DNA of 8,063 nt. It comes from JBJEFI01 sp051873875 (GTDB lineage: Bacteria; Bacillota; Bacilli; Bacillales; Bacillaceae_G). Below are positions 1 through 5,491 of the stretch, in pieces; position 1 is the stretch's first letter; every line of letters begins with the position of its first letter. The DNA lies in the NCBI GenBank assembly GCA_051873875.1, contig JBJEFI010000098.1, positions 1-8,063 of the forward strand, written 5' to 3'. The position numbers and the translations under genes were made by a program. The notes beneath the pieces were generated by a model. It ran no database searches and was not told the origin of the DNA. It was given only the letters and a program-made list of their open reading frames with translations.

Positions 1-203
1 CCTAATGTATCAAGTGAATCTAACATACCGAAATCGAAAACAACAACTTTCTTCGGATTTTTTACTACTTCTGTTTCCCCTAATTCATGTTTAACAGTAA
101 TCTTTTCTTGCTTTTGTTCTTTTCCAGCGCCTGTATCTGAACCACATGCTACTGCAAATAGCGCTACCATTGCTAACATACATGTTAATAATAACTTTTT
201 CAT
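1..203 (-). CDS. yclQ: Iron-siderophore-binding lipoprotein YclQ, N-terminal part (cut by window edge)
   Basis: The first 67 codons of an extracellular solute-binding lipoprotein that should capture a ferric siderophore and deliver it to the YclNO permease. I translated it from ATG 201-203, which is preceded by a GGGAG ribosome-binding site 9 bases upstream. The N-terminus is a lipoprotein signal: Lys-Lys, a hydrophobic core (residues 4-19) and a lipobox ending A-V-A-C at Cys20, followed by a charged, Lys/Glu/Gln-rich linker. From about residue 34 it reads ITVKHELGET, then NPKKVVVFDFGMLDSLDTLG, which is the start of the periplasmic-binding-protein fold and closely resembles B. subtilis YclQ. 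It is the last of four genes, 24 bases after yclP. In B. subtilis YclQ binds petrobactin; that substrate here is inferred from similarity. The C-terminal three quarters lies outside the window. Confidence 0.9.
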   Translation of the reverse strand, partial: MKKLLLTCMLAMVALFAVACGSDTGAGKEQKQEKITVKHELGETEVVKNPKKVVVFDFGMLDSLDTL

Positions 204-227
204 TTCTTCTATCTCCCTTTTTATGTT

Positions 228-986
228 TTATGCAAAATACACACAGATATTACAATCATTAATACATTCAATTTTAATATCCATGTCATAAATATCTTTC
301 AATGTAGGTTGGTTAATAACTTCATGGGTGTTGCCTTCTTTTACAATCTTTCCATCTTTTAAAGCGACAATATAGTCCGAATAACAAGAAGCAAAATTAA
401 TATCATGAATAACAAGAATAATTGTCTTCCCTAACTCGTCTACCATTTGACGTAAGACTTTCATAATTTGAACAGAGTGTCTCATGTCTAAATTATTTAA
501 TGGCTCATCTAGCAAAATATATTCTGTATCTTGCGCAAGAACCATAGCAATAAATGCTCGTTGTCTTTGCCCACCACTTAATTGATCTAAATAGCTATGT
601 TGAATATCCCCCAATCCCATATAATCAATCGCTTTTGTAACAAATTCTTTATCTTCCTTCGTTAAGTTCCCTTGTGAATAAGGAAAGCGCCCAAAGGAAA
701 CTAACTCACGAACCGTTAAGCGAATATTTAAGTTATTTGACTGCTTTAAAATAGCAACTTTCTTGGCAAGTTCATTGCTCTTACTCTTCTTTATATCCCC
801 CCCTTCAATGAAGATATCGCCCTCATCTTGAGAAAGGATTCGACTAATCATCGATAAAAGTGTGCTTTTTCCAGCTCCATTTGGTCCAATAAAAGATGTG
901 ATTTTTCCTTTCTTAATTTGAACGGATACATCGTTGATAACCTTTTTCTTTCCATAACGCTTCGACACATTTTTAACATCAATCAT
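228..986 (-). CDS. yclP: Ferric siderophore ABC transporter ATP-binding protein YclP
   Basis: Cytoplasmic ATPase that powers siderophore import through the two FecCD permeases encoded just upstream. It is 252 residues, the size of B. subtilis YclP. All nucleotide-binding motifs are present: Walker A GPNGAGKST (34-42), Q-loop Gln82, ABC signature LSGGQ (136-140), Walker B YILLDE (156-161), D-loop around Asp167 and the H-loop His194. The RFPYSQG stretch near 100-106 and the overall layout match the FecE/FepC group. The ATG overlaps the yclO stop codon (ATGA), suggesting translational coupling, and an AAGGGAG site sits 8 bases upstream. One oddity is that the C-terminus carries three cysteines (241, 245, 248) in the last twelve residues. 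Function as a siderophore-uptake ATPase is secure; petrobactin as substrate is inferred. Confidence 0.95.
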   Translation of the reverse strand: MIDVKNVSKRYGKKKVINDVSVQIKKGKITSFIGPNGAGKSTLLSMISRILSQDEGDIFIEGGDIKKSKSNELAKKVAILKQSNNLNIRLTVRELVSFGRFPYSQGNLTKEDKEFVTKAIDYMGLGDIQHSYLDQLSGGQRQRAFIAMVLAQDTEYILLDEPLNNLDMRHSVQIMKVLRQMVDELGKTIILVIHDINFASCYSDYIVALKDGKIVKEGNTHEVINQPTLKDIYDMDIKIECINDCNICVYFA

Positions 987-1930
987 GATTCCCGCTCCCT
1001 TAACAATAAGTAAATAAAGTAAATACCACCGACGAAATTAATGATGACACTTAGTGTTGTTGAGAAAGTAAACACTTTTTCAACAATAAATTGTCCACCA
1101 ACTAATGTAATAATACTAATTAAAATCGATCCTATAATGAAATAGGAATGTTTATATGTTTTAAACAACTCATAACTTACGTTCGCCACAAGTAGTCCTA
1201 AGAATGTAATTGGACCGACTAATGCCGTTGCAATTGAGATAAAGACAACAATAACAGCTAACAATCTTTTGACAATTGCATCATAATCAATCCCTAAGTT
1301 AATGGCATGATCCCTTCCTAATGACAAAGCATCAAGATATTTCACAAATCGTAATAAGTAAAGCATGCACAAAACAATAACAACGATTGATATGATAACT
1401 AAATCACTATTCACATTGTTAAAGCTAGCAAACATTTTATCTTGTACAATTTGAAACTCATTTGGATCAATTAATACTTGCATAAAAGATGAAATACTTT
1501 GGAAGAACGTTCCTACTACAATACCAACTAGTAATAATAGATATATATTTTGTCGTTCTTTCTGAAACAGTAATTTAAATAACACTGTTGCAAATAAAAT
1601 CATACAGACAATAGATAAGAGAAAATTCACATTCTTATTCATTAACGTTAAATTTGTTGATCCAAAAATGAAAATTAATCCTGTTTGAATCAGCATATAA
1701 AGAGAATCTAACCCTAAAACATTTGGTGTTAAGATTCGATTATTTGTAATCGTTTGAAAAACAACTGTCGCAATAGCGATTGCAGTTCCTGTTAAGACAA
1801 TTGCCAACAACTTTGTGATTCGTCTTGGTAAGATATAATCCCAGTTACCATGTATACCATAGAAAAGAGAAACAAGAATAAAGCCAATGGCAATCACACT
1901 TAATAATAATATTTTTTGTTTATTACTCAT
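983..1930 (-). CDS. yclO: Ferric siderophore ABC transporter permease YclO (FecCD family)
   Basis: Integral membrane subunit that forms, with YclN, the channel of the siderophore importer. It is 315 residues, matching B. subtilis YclO. Sequence shows many hydrophobic helices (for example 8-25, 41-60, 102-122, 128-150, 175-196, 222-240, 263-283, 292-311), fitting the FecCD/BtuC fold. Family motifs are seen at RRITKLLAIVLTGTAIAIA (36-54), TPNVLGLDS (68-76), and the cytoplasmic coupling-helix region GPITFLGLLVAN (239-250), where the usual Pro of the GLxxP motif is Ala. The ATG at 1928-1930 has a perfect AAGGAGG site 7 bases upstream. It overlaps the end of yclN by 8 bases and its stop overlaps the yclP start by 4, so the three genes are surely co-transcribed. 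Confidence 0.93.
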   Translation of the reverse strand: MSNKQKILLLSVIAIGFILVSLFYGIHGNWDYILPRRITKLLAIVLTGTAIAIATVVFQTITNNRILTPNVLGLDSLYMLIQTGLIFIFGSTNLTLMNKNVNFLLSIVCMILFATVLFKLLFQKERQNIYLLLLVGIVVGTFFQSISSFMQVLIDPNEFQIVQDKMFASFNNVNSDLVIISIVVIVLCMLYLLRFVKYLDALSLGRDHAINLGIDYDAIVKRLLAVIVVFISIATALVGPITFLGLLVANVSYELFKTYKHSYFIIGSILISIITLVGGQFIVEKVFTFSTTLSVIINFVGGIYFIYLLLRERES

Positions 1931-2873
1931 TTGCTCTCCTCCTTACTAATAAATAAAGGAAGATGGCACTACCAATGATTCCAACTACTAAGCCAATCGA
2001 CACTTCGTATGGAAAAATAACCACTCGTCCTAAAATATCACAACAAAGGATGAAGATAGAGCCTAGTAAAGCTGTATGTCCTAAGCTTTTCTTTAAATGG
2101 TCTCCACTGTACATCGAAACAATATTAGGAATGATTAATCCTAAAAATGGAATGGTTCCAACTGTTAAGATAACAACTGCGGAAATAAGGGAAACGATAA
2201 TTAGTCCAATATTAACTGTTCGTTTATAATTCATTCCTAAGTTAACAGAGAACTCTTCCCCCATTCCTGCTATCGTGAATTTATTCGCATACATATATGC
2301 AATGATAACAAGCGGAATGCTTAAATATATTAACTCGTATTGTCCGGCTATAATCATGGAAAAATCTCCGTGTAGCCATGAACCAATATTTTGAATCAAA
2401 TCATTTTTATATGCAAAGAAAGTTGTAATCGAACTAATGATATTCCCAAACATTAAACCAACAAGGGGAATAAAAATACTATCCTTAAATTTAATCTTTT
2501 CTAGTATTTTCATAAAAATAAATGTTCCTGCTAGCGCAAATAGAAAGGCAATCGTCATTTTAAAAAGTGGGCTTGCTCCTGTAAAAAGCATTAATGAAAC
2601 TAGAATACCTAGCTTAGCAGAATCCATCGTTCCTGCTGTTGTTGGCTCTACGAATTTATTTCGTGTTAATTGTTGCATAATCAAGCCACTGATACTTAAG
2701 CTCATCCCAGCTATTAAAATACTAACAAGCCTAGGAATACGACTAGTAACTAAAATATGAATTTGATCTTCATCTAACTGGAATAGTTGAGAAAGACTAA
2801 TATCTTTTACACCAACAAAAAGCGAAAAGATGGATAAAACGATAAGGATGAGTAGTAAATATCTTCTTTTCAA
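1923..2873 (-). CDS. yclN: Ferric siderophore ABC transporter permease YclN (FecCD family)
   Basis: First gene of the iron-siderophore import operon and partner of YclO in the membrane channel. It is 316 residues, as in B. subtilis YclN. It has an N-terminal basic stretch then a long hydrophobic helix (5-21), the FecCD motif region RIPRLVSILIAGMSLSISG (45-63) followed by QQLTRNKF and EPTTAGT (76-82), several further hydrophobic helices, and the coupling-helix motif GTIPFLGLIIPN (239-250), which keeps the Pro missing in YclO. The start is TTG (2871-2873): an AAAGGA site lies 10 bases upstream (2884-2889), no better start is near, and it gives the family length. The promoter and two Fur-like boxes upstream indicate repression by iron-loaded Fur. 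Confidence 0.93.
   Translation of the reverse strand: MKRRYLLLILIVLSIFSLFVGVKDISLSQLFQLDEDQIHILVTSRIPRLVSILIAGMSLSISGLIMQQLTRNKFVEPTTAGTMDSAKLGILVSLMLFTGASPLFKMTIAFLFALAGTFIFMKILEKIKFKDSIFIPLVGLMFGNIISSITTFFAYKNDLIQNIGSWLHGDFSMIIAGQYELIYLSIPLVIIAYMYANKFTIAGMGEEFSVNLGMNYKRTVNIGLIIVSLISAVVILTVGTIPFLGLIIPNIVSMYSGDHLKKSLGHTALLGSIFILCCDILGRVVIFPYEVSIGLVVGIIGSAIFLYLLVRRRANE
1938..1944 (-). promoter_or_regulatory. Strong ribosome-binding site of yclO
   Basis: On the minus strand AAGGAGG lies 7 bases before the yclO ATG, inside the last codons of yclN. It fixes the yclO start and explains how the overlapping genes are both translated. Confidence 0.8.
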
Positions 2874-2899
2874 CGTGTTCGTATCCTTTCTTTGGAAAT

Positions 2900-2919
2900 G
2901 ACAATGATAATTATTCTCA
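2900..2919 (-). promoter_or_regulatory. Second Fur-box-like operator in the yclN leader
   Basis: TGATAATTATTCTCA (2905-2919) matches the 7-1-7 Bacillus Fur consensus TGATAATnATTATCA at all but one defined position. Against the classical 19-base iron box, 2900-2918 matches 16 of 19. It lies about 45-60 bases downstream of the predicted transcription start, so Fur bound here would act as a roadblock or stabilise binding at the promoter box. Its centre is about 65 bases from that of the first box. Confidence 0.7.
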
Positions 2920-2968
2920 ATAAACTATATAAAAGAAAGAGTTACTTTCCTAACTCCGTCTGTGTTAA

Positions 2969-2998
2969 ATGATAACGATTATCACTATCACTTGTCAA
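2969..2998 (-). promoter_or_regulatory. Sigma-A promoter of the yclNOPQ operon
   Basis: Read on the minus strand there is a perfect -35 TTGACA (2993-2998), an 18-base spacer and a -10 TATCAT (2969-2974, five of six). Transcription would begin near 2962, giving an untranslated leader of about 90 bases before the TTG start of yclN. The spacer and -10 are covered by a Fur-like box, the standard arrangement for iron repression. Confidence 0.75.
2970..2989 (-). promoter_or_regulatory. Fur-box-like operator overlapping the yclN promoter
   Basis: TGATAACGATTATCA (2970-2984) matches the Bacillus Fur 7-1-7 consensus at all but one position, and 2971-2989 matches the 19-base iron box at 16 of 19. It overlaps the -10 and the spacer of the yclN promoter, so bound Fur-Fe(II) would exclude RNA polymerase. 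Together with the operon content (siderophore import) this makes Fur regulation very likely. Confidence 0.8.
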
Positions 2999-3399
2999 CT
3001 TTTTTATTCTTTACTTTTACTTTTTTATCTTATTACTTCTTGATTTGGTTGTAATTTACTATTCTATAAAAATGTGCTATAAACAATAGCCTATAAAATA
3101 AGGCTCTTATTCATAAAATCTCATAAAAACATTTCAGACTATATTTTCCTTCATCCCATCTTAAATCTATTCCCCCTCTTTTTCAAATGTACTAAATTAT
3201 AAGGGTTTCAACGAATTTCTAATAAAATCTTTCTTAATAAATATCAAACTTTTCTCCATTATTAATCATTCTCCTTATGTGCAGAAAAACATACATAACA
3301 ATACTTCCATTTAAATTACTATTTTACTAATCTTTTTCTTATAAAAAAAATTAAGATTAATTTCTGAATTAAAAAAATAAACTCTCATTTTCATAGCAA
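2999..3399. other. AT-rich divergent intergenic stretch with no gene seen
   Basis: Between the yclN promoter and the amidohydrolase promoter region lie about 400 very AT-rich bases. I checked both strands by eye. Stop codons are frequent in all frames and I see no convincing ribosome-binding site followed by an open frame. There is a weak GCCT/AGGC inverted repeat near 3090-3104 with a short stem and no clean T-run, and scattered ATAAAA motifs, but nothing I can name. The region could be a decayed gene or simply spacer. Confidence 0.6.
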
Positions 3400-3420
3400 C
3401 TATGATATAAGTATACATAG
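3400..3420 (+). promoter_or_regulatory. Putative extended -10 promoter and overlapping dyad for the amidohydrolase operon
   Basis: TGATATAAG (3403-3411) is an extended -10 element (TG, one base, then TATAAG, five of six). No good -35 is found at the usual distance, which extended -10 promoters tolerate. Transcription would start near 3418, leaving a leader of about 110 bases. The element sits in an imperfect inverted repeat: CTATG/CATAG arms at 3400-3404 and 3416-3420, continued by TATA/TATA with one bulged base. That symmetry could be an operator or chance in AT-rich DNA. Confidence 0.4.
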
Positions 3421-3514
3421 ATACTAAACGATTCATTTCTTACTTAACTAACAACTTTATAAGATAAATACGAACACTACAAAATAATGTCCTTCTATGA
3501 AGTGTTTGTTGAAT

Positions 3515-3521
3515 AAAGGAG
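3515..3521 (+). promoter_or_regulatory. Ribosome-binding site that selects a TTG start for the amidohydrolase
   Basis: AAAGGAG followed by an 8-base spacer and TTG at 3530-3532. The in-frame ATG at 3497 lies upstream of this site and has no ribosome-binding site of its own, so it is not the likely start. Confidence 0.8.
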
Positions 3522-3529
3522 CTGTCTTT

Positions 3530-4651
3530 TTGAATAAACTATCAAACTTTTCCATTTTAGAAACGTATGAAACCCTTCACCAACTTGCTGAACCGAGTTG
3601 GAAAGAAGAAAGGACATCTGCCTATCTTGTTGAAAGATTAAGGCAAGCTGGCCTTCAAGTAAAAACCTTTCCACACCATTTTGGAATTATAGCGGAAATC
3701 CCTGGACTAACGAATGAAGTCGTCGCATTACGAGCTGATTTAGACGCACTTGTCCAAGAAGTAGATGGTAATGTGAAAGCACATCATTCCTGTGGTCACG
3801 ATGCACACAGCACAATGGTATTGCATGCAGCACTTTCCATTGCCAAGAGAAAAATGGTTCCATATCGAACTCTTCGATTTATTTTTCAACCGGCAGAAGA
3901 GGTAGGAGCTGGTGCACTTCAAATGGTTGAAGATGGCGCACTAAATAACGTTGTATATTTGTTTGGGATTCACGTCCGCCCTGCCTTTGAAGTACCTTTT
4001 GGAAAGGCTTCCGCCATTATTAAACATGGATCTGCCGGAACAATAAAAGGACAAATCAAGGGGCGGCAGGCACACGCTGCTCGTCCACAAGATGGGATTA
4101 ATGTCATCGAATCCGCTGCACTTATCGTTCAACAATTAAAAGAAATGATCCTTTCAATAACAGAAACATATTCAATCAAAATGACACAACTCCAGGTTTA
4201 CAACGAAGCAACAAATATTATTCCTGAAACAGCAACCTTCACCTTAGATGTTCGTGCTCAAACGAATGAATTAATGGAAGCATTAAAAAAACAAACTGCC
4301 TCTATTATCAATCACGTTATGCAACAATGTGGCTCATCTATTGAATATGAAATGACGGAGTATGTCCCTGCTGCTATTCCAAATGCACAAGCAATGGCGA
4401 TTGCCAAACAAGCCATTTCTGATGTACTTGGAAGCCAATATGCCCTTGATAGCACTACATCACAAGGAGGCGAAGACTTTCATTTCTACACCCTTAAACA
4501 ACCAACTATAAAAGCAACAATGATTGGCTTAGGATGTGATTTAAAACCTGGATTGCATCATCCAAATATGCATTTTAACGTAGATGCACTCGAATATGGT
4601 ACAGAAATTTTAATAAAAACAATGTTACTTGCTTCCAATATGGAAGAATAA
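3530..4651 (+). CDS. M20D-family metallo-amidohydrolase, probable N-acyl(succinyl)-L-amino acid deacylase
   Basis: Cytoplasmic zinc/metal-dependent hydrolase that probably removes an N-acyl group, likely succinyl, from L-amino acids as the last step of the operon's pathway. Counting from the preferred TTG start it has 373 residues, normal for M20D. The metal ligands of the IAA-amino acid hydrolase/aminoacylase group are all present: CGHDAH with Cys88 and His90, Glu124 in FQPAEE, His148 in FGIHVR and His343/344 in LHHP. The lid domain with GRQAHAARPQDGI lies at 178-190 and a SQGGEDF motif at 311-317. The usual N-terminal HxxPE motif is replaced by LHQLAEPSWKE (16-26). The start is set by AAAGGAG at 3515-3521; the ATG at 3497 would add 11 residues without a ribosome-binding site. 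It lies 21 bases before the GNAT gene. M20D is certain; the substrate is inferred from context. Confidence 0.88.
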   Translation: MNKLSNFSILETYETLHQLAEPSWKEERTSAYLVERLRQAGLQVKTFPHHFGIIAEIPGLTNEVVALRADLDALVQEVDGNVKAHHSCGHDAHSTMVLHAALSIAKRKMVPYRTLRFIFQPAEEVGAGALQMVEDGALNNVVYLFGIHVRPAFEVPFGKASAIIKHGSAGTIKGQIKGRQAHAARPQDGINVIESAALIVQQLKEMILSITETYSIKMTQLQVYNEATNIIPETATFTLDVRAQTNELMEALKKQTASIINHVMQQCGSSIEYEMTEYVPAAIPNAQAMAIAKQAISDVLGSQYALDSTTSQGGEDFHFYTLKQPTIKATMIGLGCDLKPGLHHPNMHFNVDALEYGTEILIKTMLLASNMEE

Positions 4652-4672
4652 GAAAGAACGCTAGTAAAGGAT

Positions 4673-5482
4673 GTGTTTATAATCGAAACAAAAATTACCA
4701 TTCGCTCCCTTTCTTCTATTGAAGATTTGGAGAATATAAGAAACTTAGAAGCAGAGATTTGGGGCTATAGTGATTCTATTCCTACTCATCAAACACTAAC
4801 AGCTGTGAAAAATGGCGGCATCATACTAGGTGCTTACATCAACGAAAAATTAGTTGCATTTCTATATAGCTTCCCTGGCTTTAATGGGAAAGATATTTAT
4901 CTATGTTCTCATATTCTCGGCACGGCCAAAGAATATCGAAACAAGGGTATTGGCGAATTGTTAAAACGAGAACAATATAAAATTGCTCAAGAAAGAGGAT
5001 ACAGCTTCATTCAATGGACATATGACCCACTTGAAACGACTAATGGTTATTTAAATATCGGTAAGTTAGGTGGTATATGTGAAACATATATTGAAAATTG
5101 CTATGGTGAGATGGTTGACTTATTAAACGGCGGCCTTCCTTCTGATCGCTTCCTTGTACAATGGTCATTAACAGAAAAACAAGAAAAAAATATACCAGTC
5201 TTTAGCGAAGAAAATACAATTCTAAAATGGAAAGTTGGAAAAGAAAACATCCCTACTCCAACAACAATTCTTCCTTTTCCACAAGCAGATATGCTATTCG
5301 TTCCCGTCCCTTCTACCTTTCGGATCGTTCGAGAACAGTATATGGAAATTGCTTTACAATGGCGACTAAAAACAAGGACCATTTTTCAACAAGCCTTTGC
5401 AGAAGGTTGGAGCGTTACAGATTTCATAAAAAATGAAATTAACACAGCAAGTGTTCATTATTATGTACTAACAAAAAAGTAG
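4673..5482 (+). CDS. GNAT-family N-acyltransferase (COG3375-like), probable D-amino acid N-succinyltransferase
   Basis: Predicted cytoplasmic acyl-CoA-dependent N-acyltransferase of 269 residues. The N-terminal half (about 8-150) is a GNAT domain: ITIRSLSSIEDLENI opens it and the acyl-CoA pyrophosphate loop is E-Y-R89-N-K-G92-I-G94, matching Arg/Gln-x-x-Gly-x-Gly/Ala. The C-terminal 120 residues (WKVGKENIPTPT onward, ending with an aromatic and basic helix-like stretch RIVREQYMEIALQWRLKTR) are not GNAT and typify the COG3375 group. In Geobacillus kaustophilus a GNAT beside the N-succinylamino acid racemase transfers succinyl from succinyl-CoA to D-amino acids; I infer the same role here from gene neighbours. 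The start is GTG; its AAAGGA site lies only one base away, which is abnormally close. Its TAG stop overlaps the ribosome-binding site of the racemase. Confidence 0.85.
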   Translation: MFIIETKITIRSLSSIEDLENIRNLEAEIWGYSDSIPTHQTLTAVKNGGIILGAYINEKLVAFLYSFPGFNGKDIYLCSHILGTAKEYRNKGIGELLKREQYKIAQERGYSFIQWTYDPLETTNGYLNIGKLGGICETYIENCYGEMVDLLNGGLPSDRFLVQWSLTEKQEKNIPVFSEENTILKWKVGKENIPTPTTILPFPQADMLFVPVPSTFRIVREQYMEIALQWRLKTRTIFQQAFAEGWSVTDFIKNEINTASVHYYVLTKK

Positions 5483-5486
5483 GTGA
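5481..5486 (+). promoter_or_regulatory. Ribosome-binding site that selects the ATG start of the racemase
   Basis: AGGTGA, 5 bases before ATG 5492-5494. The in-frame GTG at 5483-5485 is part of this site and cannot be the start that it serves. The site overlaps the GNAT stop TAG (5480-5482), consistent with translational coupling. Confidence 0.8.
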
Positions 5487-5491
5487 ATAAA

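Noticed and set aside
1963..2760. Open frames on the plus strand at 1963-2229 and 2437-2760
   Set aside because: They lie opposite yclN, lack ribosome-binding sites and have no recognisable domain; they reflect the codon pattern of the real permease gene.
2920..2950. Second promoter for yclN with -10 TATAGT
   Set aside because: The -10 is acceptable but hexamers at 16-18 bases upstream match the -35 consensus at three positions at most.
3062..3115. Possible terminator hairpin GCCT/AGGC in the intergenic gap
   Set aside because: The stem is only 4-5 base pairs with an AT loop and no T-run, and no gene end lies next to it.
3353..3370. CodY-like site around TTCTGAA upstream of the amidohydrolase operon
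   Set aside because: The core matches but the flanks do not: I count six mismatches in 15 to the CodY consensus, too many in AT-rich DNA.
3740..4135. Minus-strand open frames at 3740-3922 and 3941-4135
   Set aside because: Both are opposite conserved catalytic regions of the amidohydrolase and have no start signals.
5101..5436. Minus-strand frame 5101-5382 and plus-strand frame 5227-5436 inside the GNAT gene
   Set aside because: Overlaps of a well-supported gene, compositionally odd, with no ribosome-binding site.
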